Of a stretch of 64,000 bases of DNA, positions 27,877 through 37,225 are shown piece after piece; the first letter of the stretch is position 1; each line of letters begins with the position of its first letter. The position numbers and the translations under genes are program-made. A model generated the notes under the pieces. It had not been told where the DNA came from, ran no database searches, and worked only from the letters and a program-made list of their open reading frames with translations. The stretch comes from Kushneria marisflavi (GTDB taxonomy: Bacteria; Pseudomonadota; Gammaproteobacteria; Pseudomonadales; Halomonadaceae): assembly GCF_002157205.1 (NCBI RefSeq), contig NZ_CP021358.1, forward strand, positions 2,294,001-2,358,000, in the 5' to 3' direction.

Positions 27877-28980
27877 ATGGCACAGGGAAGGGTGCGTTAC
27901 GCCGTGGTCGGCGGTGGCGAAATTTCACAGGGCGCATTCATGCCGGGTATTGCGGCCAGCGATCACTCGGAAATGACGGCGCTGGTGACTGGCGACCCCA
28001 AAAAGGCCGAGGTGCTAGGCAAGCGCTACAACCTCAAGGTCTACGGCTACGATGACTACGAGACGCTTTTAAACTCCGGCGAGATTGACGCGGTTTATAT
28101 CGCCACGCCCAACTTCCGTCACCGCCAGGACACCGTTCCGGCGCTGAGTGCCGGCATTCACGTGCTGCTGGAAAAGCCGATGGCGACCAGCATTGAAGAT
28201 TGCCAGGCGATGATCGAGGCCGCCGAGCGCGGTAATGCCAAGCTCATGATTGCCTATCGACTGCATCACGAGCCGGGCACGCTGGAGATGATCCAGCACA
28301 TGCGAGAGGGCACCATCGGTGCGCCGCGTACCTTCTCCTCGCAGCTCACTCAGGACCTTAATCCGAAAAACCATCGCGCCCTGCACGGCTACTGGGCCGG
28401 GCCGGTGCCCGACATGGGTGCTTATCCGATCAATGCCGTGCGCCATCTTTTCGGCGCCGAGCCGATCGAAGTCAGTGCCATGAGTGACAATACTCCGGGG
28501 CGTGACTACACCTGCGATGACAGCGTGACCGTCAGCCTGCGGTTTCCTGAAGGGCGGCTGGCCCAGTTTTTCGTCAGCTACGCCACCAGCGGCCACAATC
28601 ATCTCTCGGTGATTGGCGAGCGCGGCGCGCTGATGGCAAGGCCCAGCTACATGTTTGGCCCAACGGTCTCGATCGACTATGACCTGAGCGTTGACGGTAA
28701 AACCACCACGCATTCGCCCGGTCCGGTCGAGCAGTTCGGCGGGCAGACGGACTATTTCTCCCACTGCATTCTCAATGACATCGACCCCGAAGCCGATGGC
28801 ACGGAAGGGCTGCGCGACGTGCGCATTCTGGAAGCCATCGAACGGGCTCTGGAAACCGGTCAGCCACAGACGCTCGAACCGCTCGACTACCGTGAGCGCA
28901 TTCGGCCGGATCAGGTCCGTCGACTGACGCCGGTCGAGCCGCCGGAAGTGGTCAGCGTTGAGACCATCAGCGGCGATTGA
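27877..28980 (+). CDS. Gfo/Idh/MocA family NAD(P)-dependent oxidoreductase
   Basis: 367 residues: an N-terminal Rossmann fold (RYAVVGGGEISQGAFMPGI, about 7–25) and the family motif EKPMATS (about 103–109), whose Lys is catalytic, followed by an alpha/beta substrate domain with PDMGAYPINAVRHLF. Members oxidise or reduce sugars and polyols such as glucose–fructose, inositol and xylose; the substrate cannot be read from sequence. The ATG at 27877 follows CAGGAG. It stands alone between the GGDEF gene and a strong terminator. Confidence 0.85.
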   Translation: MAQGRVRYAVVGGGEISQGAFMPGIAASDHSEMTALVTGDPKKAEVLGKRYNLKVYGYDDYETLLNSGEIDAVYIATPNFRHRQDTVPALSAGIHVLLEKPMATSIEDCQAMIEAAERGNAKLMIAYRLHHEPGTLEMIQHMREGTIGAPRTFSSQLTQDLNPKNHRALHGYWAGPVPDMGAYPINAVRHLFGAEPIEVSAMSDNTPGRDYTCDDSVTVSLRFPEGRLAQFFVSYATSGHNHLSVIGERGALMARPSYMFGPTVSIDYDLSVDGKTTTHSPGPVEQFGGQTDYFSHCILNDIDPEADGTEGLRDVRILEAIERALETGQPQTLEPLDYRERIRPDQVRRLTPVEPPEVVSVETISGD

Positions 28981-29023
28981 GCCTGCCGCCATGACGTTCA
29001 GGCCTGTCATGGCCCGTCAGGTC

Positions 29024-29054
29024 AAAAAGGGCCGCCCGAGCGGGCGGCCCTTTT
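29024..29054. terminator. Bidirectional terminator between convergent genes
   Basis: AAGGGCCGCCC/GGGCGGCCCTT, with A residues on the left and T residues on the right, can serve both the Gfo/Idh gene and the oxidoreductase gene on the opposite strand. Confidence 0.88.
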
Positions 29055-29088
29055 CATGCCCGCCTATCGCCCGGGCAGGTTGCCATGA

Positions 29089-30069
29089 TCAGGAGAGAAT
29101 CAGCATCGGTTTTACCTCTGGATGACGGTCGTGCCAGATCAATGCCTGACGCCAGTCGGTAAGCCTGAAATCCCGTGTTGCCGGCATCTCGATGTCACGC
29201 AACAGTGCCCAGAGCGTTTTAAAGCTTTCCTGCCACTGATAACGGTCCAGTCCGGCAATGTGATCGCGCAGATGAAAGTGACGTATGCGAGCGTCCATGT
29301 GGTGCGGGCTGATGGGCACGCCGGAGAGCAGGCCATAGGTGATAAATACGCCGTCGGGCGCCATGCCGGCCAGCAGTCGATCAGCCAGCCGGCCGCCGGC
29401 CGCGTCAAAGATGCGTCTGGCGCGCGCGGCGGCAGCATCAATGGCGGCATGATCCTTCTGGTCCAGTACATTGACCCCCATGGCCGTCAGCGCCTCGCGA
29501 TGATGGTCGCTGCGACAGATGCCGGTCACCGAGCGGGCGCCACAGCACAGCGCCCACTGCGCCAGAAGGCGAGCACAGTTTGAGCCGGCGGCCGTCAGGA
29601 GTACATCACACCCCTCGACCGGCCAGCGCTGAAGCATGGTCATGGCCGTCATCGGATTGATCCAGGCACGCGCCGCCACATGATCGGGGATATCGTCAGG
29701 CACGGGGATGGCCAGTTCCGGATTGCAGTCCAGCGATTGCTGCCAGGTGCCGGGGCCGCGGAGCGGCAGCACCCGGCGCCCCTCAAGCGCCTGCCATGGT
29801 CCGTATGCCTCGGTCACCACGCCTACGCCCTCATGTCCGGCCACCAGTGGTGGGGTGATCCTGTGACGATAGGCGCCGGCAATCGGGATCAGATCCGAAG
29901 GGTTGACGGGCGCACAGCGCATGCGCACGCGCATGAGTTCCCGGGCGAGGGGGCCGTCGGATCGTGGCTCAAGGTGCAGGACGTTCAGCGGTGAGCCAAA
30001 ACGGTGATAACGCAACGCAGGGGCCGGCATATTGATCGACATGTCGACGTGGGCATTGGCAGCCGTCAT
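29089..30069 (-). CDS. Zinc-independent MDR oxidoreductase (quinone/enoyl reductase-like)
   Basis: 326 residues of the medium-chain dehydrogenase/reductase superfamily. Features: a GroES-like N-terminal domain with CAPVNPSDL and GHEGVGVV, an NADPH-binding Rossmann domain (VLLTAAGSNCARLLAQWA), and no structural zinc cysteine cluster. The MDR group containing mitochondrial enoyl reductase (MECR) and 2-enoyl thioester reductases is a close fit. The start at 30069 has AAAGGAG; the longer reading to 30282 crosses the neighbouring radical-SAM gene and is rejected. Confidence 0.82.
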   Translation of the reverse strand: MTAANAHVDMSINMPAPALRYHRFGSPLNVLHLEPRSDGPLARELMRVRMRCAPVNPSDLIPIAGAYRHRITPPLVAGHEGVGVVTEAYGPWQALEGRRVLPLRGPGTWQQSLDCNPELAIPVPDDIPDHVAARAWINPMTAMTMLQRWPVEGCDVLLTAAGSNCARLLAQWALCCGARSVTGICRSDHHREALTAMGVNVLDQKDHAAIDAAAARARRIFDAAGGRLADRLLAGMAPDGVFITYGLLSGVPISPHHMDARIRHFHLRDHIAGLDRYQWQESFKTLWALLRDIEMPATRDFRLTDWRQALIWHDRHPEVKPMLILS

Positions 30070-30097
30070 GGAAGATTCTCCTTTTGAATTATTGTGG

Positions 30098-31159
30098 TTA
30101 AAACAGATCGATCTGCTGATGGGGCGGCGCAAATCGTGTGGTATCGAGGCGTTCTTCCTCGCGGCGCCGATTGAGCCCGAGGCGGCGAATGGCCAGTCGA
30201 AAGCGCTGGGCGAGCAGGTCGGCGAAGGGACCTTCACCACGCAGACGGTGGCCAAAGCGGTTGTCGTATTCGCGTCCGCCACGCGACTGGCGAATCAGGC
30301 TCATGACATGTTCAGCCCGCTCCGGGAAATGCTCACTCAGCCACTGCTCGAACAGGGGACGCACTTCAAGGGGCAGGCGCAGCAGGGTATAGCCGGCGCT
30401 GGTGGCGCCGGCCTCGAATCCTGCCTTCAAGAGCCTTTCGAGCTCCATGTCGTTGATCATGGGAATCATCGGCGCGGTGATGATGCCGACAGGGATTTCT
30501 GCTGCCCGGAGCGAGCGAATGACCCTCAAGCGCGTGCCGGGGGAAGCGGCCCGGGGCTCCATGATCCGCTTGAGGCCCGGCTCCAGCGTGGTAAAGCTGA
30601 TAATGACCCGTACCAGCCGATGGCGGGCCAGCTCGGTGAGTAGATCGAGATCGCGCAGGATCAGCGCACTGCGCGTGGTGATCGTGAGCGGATGGCGATG
30701 TTGCAACAGCACCTTGAGCAGCTGTCGGCTCAACTGATGCTGGCGCTCGATGGGTTGATACGGATCGGTGTTGGCGCCGAGCGCCAGGGGCTCGCAGACG
30801 TAGCCGGGGCGGGCAAGTTCCTCGGCCAGCAGGGCGGCCATGTTGGTACGGGCGATCAGGCGCGTTTCAAAATCAAGCCCCGGCGACAGGTCCCAGTACG
30901 CATGCGAGGGCCGGGCAAAGCAGTAGATGCAGCCATGCTCGCAGCCCCGATAAGGATTGAGTGAGGAGGAGAAGGGCATGTCCGGCGACTGGTTGCGCGA
31001 GATGGCCGTGCGGCTATGCTCCTGGCGCACCTCGGTGGCCCGGCTGGCAGGCGCCTCGTCCTGCCACCAGCCGTCATCCACCGCCTCGATGTGAATACGC
31101 TCAAAGCGGTGATGCAGATTGCCGCTGGCACCGCGGCCGATAATGGGTCCACCCGACAT
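30098..31159 (-). CDS. PA0069-family radical SAM protein (spore photoproduct lyase-like)
   Basis: 353 residues of the SplB-related radical SAM group. The cluster-binding motif is CEHGCIYC (Cys73, Cys77, Cys80), C-x3-C-x2-C, with the SLNPYRGCEHGC context of the PA0069 family. Such proteins resemble spore photoproduct lyase and rSAM DNA-repair enzymes, but this family's reaction is not established. A LexA-like box 21 bases before the start suggests SOS control. The oxidoreductase gene begins 28 bases downstream on the same strand. Confidence 0.85.
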   Translation of the reverse strand: MSGGPIIGRGASGNLHHRFERIHIEAVDDGWWQDEAPASRATEVRQEHSRTAISRNQSPDMPFSSSLNPYRGCEHGCIYCFARPSHAYWDLSPGLDFETRLIARTNMAALLAEELARPGYVCEPLALGANTDPYQPIERQHQLSRQLLKVLLQHRHPLTITTRSALILRDLDLLTELARHRLVRVIISFTTLEPGLKRIMEPRAASPGTRLRVIRSLRAAEIPVGIITAPMIPMINDMELERLLKAGFEAGATSAGYTLLRLPLEVRPLFEQWLSEHFPERAEHVMSLIRQSRGGREYDNRFGHRLRGEGPFADLLAQRFRLAIRRLGLNRRREEERLDTTRFAPPHQQIDLF

Positions 31160-31179
31160 GACAAAGCTCTCCCTGAATA

Positions 31180-31195
31180 CTGTTTAAATATACAG
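31180..31195 (-). promoter_or_regulatory. LexA (SOS) box upstream of the radical SAM gene
   Basis: On the coding strand the sequence is CTGTATATTTAAACAG, against the gammaproteobacterial LexA consensus CTGTATATATATACAG: CTGT, eight AT-only bases, ACAG, with 14 of 16 positions identical. It is 21–36 bases before the ATG at 31159, a position where bound LexA would block transcription. Confidence 0.75.
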
Positions 31196-31234
31196 CTATA
31201 TTAGGGAGAACCCAAGCCATCCCGGACTTTACCG

Positions 31235-33502
31235 TTACGGTGACGCCAGCGCTCCGAGATCCTTCAGCAGCGTCTCGAGCCGCGCCTCGGTAAAGCTCGA
31301 AAAGGAGACCAGCGCCCGTAACGGCAGGTAGTGGCCCATGGCATCCATCAGGTCGTCACCGCCGCTTCGCCCCATCAGACCGTTGAGCATCGGCAGCTCA
31401 TCGGCAATGTCGGCCAGGTGCTCGCGCAGTACCCGGGTGGTGTCGTCGCGACGCTGTAAATCCCCCAGCAGGGTGTTGCGATCAATATCCGGCAGCGGCG
31501 TCTCATCACCCTGCACTTCAAGGCAGCGGCTCAGACGAATGTCACGCGAGGAAGCGCCGATGCGCACCTCGAAAGTGCCGGTCGGCAGGCGCCACTCGGC
31601 GCGCTCGGCGTCATACCAGCAGAAATCCCGACGGGTGAGTGACAGCTCGATTCGCGCGGTCTCACCTGGCGCCAGCGTCACCCGGTCGAAACCGCGCAGG
31701 GTCTGCTCGGCCACCGGCACGGTTTGCGTCCGGTCGCTCAGGTAAAGCTGCACAATCTCGCTGGCTTCGATCTCACCGCTGTTGGTGATGTCACAGCTGA
31801 CCGTCAGAGCGCCCTGACCGTCGTAGACGCTGGCAGAGAGCGCCAGGTTGGCGTAGTCAAAGCGGCTATAGCTCAGCCCGTGACCGAAGGGAAACAGTGG
31901 CTCGGTGCCCAGAGTGTCGTAGTGACGATAGCCGACAAAAATGCCCTCGCCGTAGCGCACCACATCGCCTTCCCCGGGGAAATTGAGATAGGCCGGTGTG
32001 TCTTCCAGCCGCCGCGGAAAGGTTTCGGCCAGCTTGCCGCTCGGCGAGACCTCGCCATAAAGCAGATCGGCCAGCGCCGCGCCGACGGCCTGACCGCCCA
32101 GATAGCCTTCCAGAATGGCGCTGACCCGACCGGCCCAGGGCATCGCGATCGGTGAGCCGTTGGCCAGCACCACCACGGTATTGGGCTGCGCGCGGGTGAC
32201 CGCTTCGATCAGGGCGAGCTGATTGGCCGGCAGGTTCAGATGCGTACGGTCATAGCCTTCGGACTCGTGACGCTCGGGCAGACCCAGACAGAGCACGGCA
32301 ACGTCGGCGTGGCTTGCGGCGGTCGCTGCGTCCTGCTCGAGCGGCTGATCGGGCGCATCGCGGTCAATCTCGAAGCCTTTTGTATAGTCAAAGCTCGCGT
32401 TCCGGGTCTTGAGCGCCTCCAGCAGGGTTTCGACGCGGGTGGCGTTGACGTGTGAGCTGCCGCCACCCTGATAGCGCGGTCGCTCGGCAAATTCACCGAT
32501 CACCGCCACGCGCTGTGTGTCCGTCAGCGGCAGGGTGCCATCGTTTTGCAGCAGCACCATGCTGTCGCGTGCAATGTGGCGGGCCAGCTGATGATGGGCC
32601 TCGGTGTCGAAGTGTGCCTGCTCGAGGCGGGCATCATGGGCTTGAAAGATAAGGCGCAGCAGGCGCTCGACGGCACGATCCAGCACCGCTTCTTCCAGGC
32701 GGCCCTCTCTGACCGCTGCAGCGATCTGCGCGTCGCGCTCGCCGATGGGGGCAGGCATTTCCAGCTCCATGCCGGCCTCAAGCCCGGGCACGCGCTCGTT
32801 GACCGCGCCCCAGTCGGAGACCACAACCCCCTCGAACCCCCACTCATCGCGCAGGATATCGGTCAGAAGCCTGCGATGTTCGCTGCAGTAATCGCCGTTG
32901 ACCCGGTTATAGGCGCACATCACCGTCCAGGGCTGAGCCTGCTTCACCGCATGTTCAAAGCTTGCCAGATAGATTTCGCGCAGGGTGCGCTCATCGATGC
33001 GGGCATCCACCGACATGCGGCGATGCTCCTGATTATTGGCGACAAAGTGCTTGAGCGAGCTGCCTACGCCGCGTGACTGGGTGCCACGAATATGGGCGGC
33101 CGCCAGATGCGAGGAGAGCAGCGGGTCTTCGGAGAAGTACTCGAAATTGCGTCCGCACAGCGGCGAGCGCTTGATGTTGGCCCCCGGCCCCAGCACCACA
33201 TGCAGTCCTTCGGCCTGGGCTTCATCGCCCAGCGCGGCACCAAGCTGTTCGAGCCGCTCGATGCTCCACGAGCTGGCAAGCCCTGCCGCAGTGGGAAAGC
33301 AGGTGGCCGGCTTGCTGTCGTTGACGCCCAGATGATCCTGCTCCTCACCCTGGGCGCGCAGCCCGTGCGGGCCGTCGGAGAGGTTGATCGCGGGGATACC
33401 CAGACGCTCGATGGCTTTCGTGCGCCAGAAGTTCTCGCCCGAGCACAGGCCGGCCTTTTCCTCCAGGGTCATCTGTTCGATCAGTGTCTGCCAGTCGCGC
33501 AT
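31235..33502 (-). CDS. Beta-glucosidase, glycoside hydrolase family 3
   Basis: 755 residues without a signal peptide, so probably cytoplasmic and acting on imported beta-glucosides. It has the GH3 N-terminal barrel with KHFVANNQE (151–159) and nucleophile Asp230 (VVVSDWGAV), a C-terminal alpha/beta sandwich (about 310–520), and a fibronectin-III-like domain near 560–660. The order resembles single-chain GH3 beta-glucosidases. It lies 57 bases downstream of the GPH transporter gene and forms an operon with it, under the LacI repressor encoded divergently. Confidence 0.93.
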   Translation of the reverse strand: MRDWQTLIEQMTLEEKAGLCSGENFWRTKAIERLGIPAINLSDGPHGLRAQGEEQDHLGVNDSKPATCFPTAAGLASSWSIERLEQLGAALGDEAQAEGLHVVLGPGANIKRSPLCGRNFEYFSEDPLLSSHLAAAHIRGTQSRGVGSSLKHFVANNQEHRRMSVDARIDERTLREIYLASFEHAVKQAQPWTVMCAYNRVNGDYCSEHRRLLTDILRDEWGFEGVVVSDWGAVNERVPGLEAGMELEMPAPIGERDAQIAAAVREGRLEEAVLDRAVERLLRLIFQAHDARLEQAHFDTEAHHQLARHIARDSMVLLQNDGTLPLTDTQRVAVIGEFAERPRYQGGGSSHVNATRVETLLEALKTRNASFDYTKGFEIDRDAPDQPLEQDAATAASHADVAVLCLGLPERHESEGYDRTHLNLPANQLALIEAVTRAQPNTVVVLANGSPIAMPWAGRVSAILEGYLGGQAVGAALADLLYGEVSPSGKLAETFPRRLEDTPAYLNFPGEGDVVRYGEGIFVGYRHYDTLGTEPLFPFGHGLSYSRFDYANLALSASVYDGQGALTVSCDITNSGEIEASEIVQLYLSDRTQTVPVAEQTLRGFDRVTLAPGETARIELSLTRRDFCWYDAERAEWRLPTGTFEVRIGASSRDIRLSRCLEVQGDETPLPDIDRNTLLGDLQRRDDTTRVLREHLADIADELPMLNGLMGRSGGDDLMDAMGHYLPLRALVSFSSFTEARLETLLKDLGALASP

Positions 33503-33559
33503 GTGCTGGATGTCCTTGTCGCTTGAAGGGGGAGAGGAATAAAGGGATGGAGGGATAAC

Positions 33560-34882
33560 TCAGGCGGCCGTGGGTTTGGCGGTACGGATCTCGGCCATGC
33601 GACGATCGCCGAGCGGATAGATCAGCATCAGCACCGCCACGCCAAGTGCGCCCACGGCCGGCATTACGCTCATCATCGATTTGATCAGTACCAGCACGGT
33701 CTCGCTCTGCTCGGTATTGGGGATATAGCCATAGAGGCTGAACAGCACGCCGGTCAGCAATCCGCCGATGCTCATGCCGAATTTCTGGCTGAAGGTGACG
33801 GCGCTGGTGGTCGTGCCGGTCGCGCGGCGGCCACTTTCGTATTCCACGTAGTCGGCGATATCGCCCACCATGGCCCACATGGTCGGGGCGATGACGCCGT
33901 TGATGAATTTGGCGGCCATGAAGGCCGCGAAGTAGAACGGCATCCCATGATCGGCGGCCACGAAAAAGCTCGCCAGGGCAAGGCCATAGGCCAGGTTGGC
34001 CCCGATCATGACGCGACGCTTGCAAAAGCGGCGCATCACCAGCTGATTGAAGATCACGCCGGCCACCATGCTGGTGTAGCCCATGGCCAGAAACAGCGAG
34101 ACGGAAGACTCCTGGCCGAGGTAATACTTGAAGAAATAGATGGCGGCCGAGTCCGGCATCAGCATGAGGGTGAAGATCAGGATACTGGTCGCGAACATGA
34201 TCCAGAACGGACGGGCGCGGGCAATGTGGGCAAGGCTTTTGAGCGGGTTGCTGGCGCTGTCGCCTTCTACATAACGCTCGCGTACACCCTTGAAGGTCAG
34301 CAAAAACACCAGAAAGGTGATGACGCCGTAAAGGGCATAGGTCAGGGCAAAGCCGCGCTGCTCGTCACCGTTGCCCAGCAGTTCCACCAGTGGCAATGTG
34401 GCGTAGCTGATCAGGACAAAGGCAATGTAGGACAGCAGCATGCGGTAGTTGGTCAGCTGACGCCGCTCGTCGTTGTCGGTCGTCATCGAGACCGGTAGCG
34501 CCGAATAGGGGATATTCACCAGGGTATAGAGCCCCATCAGGGCAATGTAGGTGACAAAGGCGTAAAGGATGCGGCCGTTTTCACTCAGTGACGGCGTGGT
34601 AAAGGTCAGGGCCAGCATGGCCCCGAGTGGCAGCGAGAAAAACAGCAGATAAGGGCGTAGCCGGCCAAAACGGGTGCGGGTGCGATCAGCCAGCAGACCC
34701 ACGGCCGGGTCGGTCACGGCGTCCCAGAGCCGGGTCACCAGAAATAGCGTCCCGACCAGTGCCGGGCTAAGGCCAAAGACGTCGGTATAGAAGTACATCA
34801 GATACAACGACAGCGAGGCCCATGTGAAGGCGCTGGCAAAGTCACCCAGCCCGTAGCTCAGCTTCTCCTGCACGTTAAGCAT
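33560..34882 (-). CDS. GPH-family (glycoside–pentoside–hexuronide) sugar:cation symporter
   Basis: Inner-membrane transporter of 440 residues and 12 helices. The N terminus MLNVQEKLSYGLGDFASAF and the loop LWDAVTDPAVGLLADRTRTRFGR are hallmarks of the MelB/YicJ/XylP family. With the downstream beta-glucosidase it should import beta-glucosides such as cellobiose, or xylosides. The ATG at 34882 has AAGGATG upstream; the longer frame to 34927 would translate the operator at 34911 and is rejected. Confidence 0.9.
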   Translation of the reverse strand: MLNVQEKLSYGLGDFASAFTWASLSLYLMYFYTDVFGLSPALVGTLFLVTRLWDAVTDPAVGLLADRTRTRFGRLRPYLLFFSLPLGAMLALTFTTPSLSENGRILYAFVTYIALMGLYTLVNIPYSALPVSMTTDNDERRQLTNYRMLLSYIAFVLISYATLPLVELLGNGDEQRGFALTYALYGVITFLVFLLTFKGVRERYVEGDSASNPLKSLAHIARARPFWIMFATSILIFTLMLMPDSAAIYFFKYYLGQESSVSLFLAMGYTSMVAGVIFNQLVMRRFCKRRVMIGANLAYGLALASFFVAADHGMPFYFAAFMAAKFINGVIAPTMWAMVGDIADYVEYESGRRATGTTTSAVTFSQKFGMSIGGLLTGVLFSLYGYIPNTEQSETVLVLIKSMMSVMPAVGALGVAVLMLIYPLGDRRMAEIRTAKPTAA

Positions 34883-34910
34883 TGAGACATCCTTGTCGTC
34901 GATGGGCGTC

Positions 34911-34928
34911 CATGAAACCGGTTTCATG
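34911..34928. promoter_or_regulatory. Perfect LacI-family operator of the beta-glucoside operon
   Basis: CATGAAACCGGTTTCATG is a perfect 18-bp palindrome centred on CG, matching the GAAACCGGTTTC core common to LacI/GalR operators. It is 29 bases before the transporter start and about 150 before the divergent LacI gene, so that protein is the natural ligand. Confidence 0.85.
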
Positions 34929-35078
34929 GTGCCGTCTCAATCTGCTTCGCGCCATGCGACCTTGGCAGGAAAGGCGTCATCACCATGATCAGCGAAAGCG
35001 GCCTGGGTGTGGCAGCAGGCCGCTTGCCGTGACGCGTGGCATCTGGTCAAGTAGCCGCATCATTTAAAGGACAACATT

Positions 35079-36077
35079 ATGCCGACCATTCGCGAGGTTG
35101 CCGCTTATGCCGGTGTCTCTCCTGCCACGGTGTCCCGCGTCATGAAGGGGGAGGTGCCGGTCAATGCCGAGACCCGCGCACGCGTTAAAGCCGCCATCGA
35201 TGCGATGGGATATGCCCCCAACGCCTTCGCCCGCTCGCTGGCGTCCAATCGGCTGGGCGGGGTGGGGCTTGTCATCTCGCATCTGGCCGGTCCCTTCATG
35301 GGCCGGGTCATGATGACGCTGGAGGCGACGCTGCGCCGTGCCAACGTGTCCCTGCTGGTCGCCAGCGGTGGGGGAGAGGTCGAGCGCGAGCGCGACGCCG
35401 TCGATTTTCTGCGCGGTCGGCGCTGTGACGGGTTGATCGTGCATGCCAATGCGCTGTCCGATGCGGCGCTGGCAACGCTTGCCACGGCAACCCCGCTGGT
35501 GGTGTTCAACCGCCGAGTGCCGGAAATCGAGGCGCACTGCATTCATCTGGACAATGAGTACGGGGGCTATCTGGCCACGCGGCATCTGCTGGATCAGGGA
35601 CATCGCCACATTGGCTGTCTGACCGGACCGCTGCGCCAGCAGGATGCCGCCGGACGGCTGGCCGGTTATCAAAGGGCCCTGCGCGAGCAGGGGATCGAGA
35701 TGGATGAGCAGGCCATCATCGAGGGCGATTTTACCGAGCAGGCGGGGGAGCAGGGCATGGCTGCCCTGCTGGCGCAGAAGGTGCCAGTCACGGCGCTGGT
35801 GGCCGGCAACGACGACATGGCGCTGGGTGCCATGTCAGTGCTGCGCGCACAGGGATACTCGATTCCCCGTGACATGTCGCTGGTAGGGTATGACAACGAA
35901 GCCTGCGCCCGACATGTCGTCCCGGCCCTGACGACCGTTCATGCCCCGCTCGAAGAAATGGCGCAGGAAGCCGCCGAACGGCTGCTCAAGCTGGTGGCAG
36001 GCGTTTCGCTGCCGCCCTCGACGCCTTTCATGCCCACGCTGATCGAGCGCGATACGGTTGGGCCGGCGCCGACCTGA
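35079..36077 (+). CDS. LacI-family repressor of the beta-glucoside operon
   Basis: 332 residues: helix-turn-helix TIREVAAYAGVSPATVSRVM at the N terminus, a hinge, and a type-1 periplasmic-binding-protein-like effector domain. It is divergent from the GPH transporter–beta-glucosidase operon, with a perfect palindrome between them. It should release that operator when a glucoside or a breakdown product binds. The stop abuts the stop of the convergent EamA gene (36077/36078), with no terminator hairpin between. Confidence 0.92.
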   Translation: MPTIREVAAYAGVSPATVSRVMKGEVPVNAETRARVKAAIDAMGYAPNAFARSLASNRLGGVGLVISHLAGPFMGRVMMTLEATLRRANVSLLVASGGGEVERERDAVDFLRGRRCDGLIVHANALSDAALATLATATPLVVFNRRVPEIEAHCIHLDNEYGGYLATRHLLDQGHRHIGCLTGPLRQQDAAGRLAGYQRALREQGIEMDEQAIIEGDFTEQAGEQGMAALLAQKVPVTALVAGNDDMALGAMSVLRAQGYSIPRDMSLVGYDNEACARHVVPALTTVHAPLEEMAQEAAERLLKLVAGVSLPPSTPFMPTLIERDTVGPAPT

Positions 36078-36980
36078 TCACTTCTTTGATGAGGGAGGCG
36101 GGGCGTCTTCGTCGGTAAGCGCTTCACGGGGCGCCCTTTTGGGCCGCTTCACATTGATAATGGCGATCCCGCCCACCACCAGGGCACCGCCGATCAGCTT
36201 GCTGAGCGCCAGGCTCTCGCCCAGCATCAGTATGCCCAGCAGTACCACCACCAGTGGCGTCAGAAGTGACAGCGGAATGAGGCGTGACACCGAGTGTCGT
36301 CGCAGCAGGGTGTTCCAAAGGCCATAGGCGAGAATCGAGGACATCACGGCGCTATAGGTCACGGCGCCCCAGCCTCGCCAGCCGGCCTCGGTCATGGCCG
36401 TCCACTGATGCTGTTCAAACAGCAGTGAGCCCACCCCGACCAGCGGAATGGCGAACATCGACAGCCAGCCGGCCATGGTCAGCGGCTCGATCTCCGGTCC
36501 CGTCTTGACCAGCAGATTGGTAATCGCCCAGCCCAGCGCGCTCAACAGTAAAAGCGTCAGCGCCAGTGGGCCGGGCAGGGTGGGGCCACCGGCCAGTACC
36601 ACCACGCCGGAAAAGGAGACCAGCATGCCGATGACCGGCTTCAGCCGCAGACGCTCCTTCAAAAAGATGGCGGCCAGAATCGTGGCAAAGGGCGTGCCCA
36701 GCTGGACCAGCAGTGCCCCGGTGCCGGCCTCGGCGTAGTTGAGCCCGATGAACAGAAACCCGAAATGCATCAAGCCGAAACTGGCGGCGAGCTTGAGCAC
36801 CAGCGGCAGCTGTACGCGCGTAATGCGGGTAAAGGGTACGATCAGCGCTGCTACCAGCGCAAAGCGAAGGGTGGTCATCAAAAGCGGCGGCATCTCATCA
36901 AGGCCGAGCTTGATCATGATGTTGTTGAACGCCCATATCAGAATGACGGCCAGGACCAGATAGAAATCGCGAAGCGGCAC
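36078..36980 (-). CDS. EamA/DMT-family transporter
   Basis: About 300 residues with ten hydrophobic helices in two EamA repeats (about 5–135 and 148–280), typical of the drug/metabolite transporter exporters such as amino-acid exporters. I choose the GTG start at 36980: AGGAG lies five bases before it and the protein then begins MPLRDFYLVLAV. The TTG at 36995 would place the ribosome-binding site inside the gene. The C terminus is a charged tail. Substrate unknown. Confidence 0.82.
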   Translation of the reverse strand: MPLRDFYLVLAVILIWAFNNIMIKLGLDEMPPLLMTTLRFALVAALIVPFTRITRVQLPLVLKLAASFGLMHFGFLFIGLNYAEAGTGALLVQLGTPFATILAAIFLKERLRLKPVIGMLVSFSGVVVLAGGPTLPGPLALTLLLLSALGWAITNLLVKTGPEIEPLTMAGWLSMFAIPLVGVGSLLFEQHQWTAMTEAGWRGWGAVTYSAVMSSILAYGLWNTLLRRHSVSRLIPLSLLTPLVVVLLGILMLGESLALSKLIGGALVVGGIAIINVKRPKRAPREALTDEDAPPPSSKK

Positions 36981-37225
36981 GGGGGCTCCTGTCAATGTCG
37001 GGCAAGACCGAGCGTTCGGGCATATTGATGTGTGAACGACGCTTGCCGATCAGTGGTAGCTCAACCTTCGAGTGGTCGTGGCATTCTATCAACGAATGAT
37101 CATGAGAGGCGGCAATCCCTGATAAACGAGCCGGCGATTAAATGCGTGGATCAGGCCCTGATTGTACCTCGAATGCGGACAGGCGATATTGAGACTTCCG
37201 CTACCGGCCAGACACAAGACTTGCC

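Noticed and set aside
34883..34927. Longer start for the GPH transporter
   Set aside because: It would translate the perfect LacI operator; a start with a ribosome-binding site exists at 34882.
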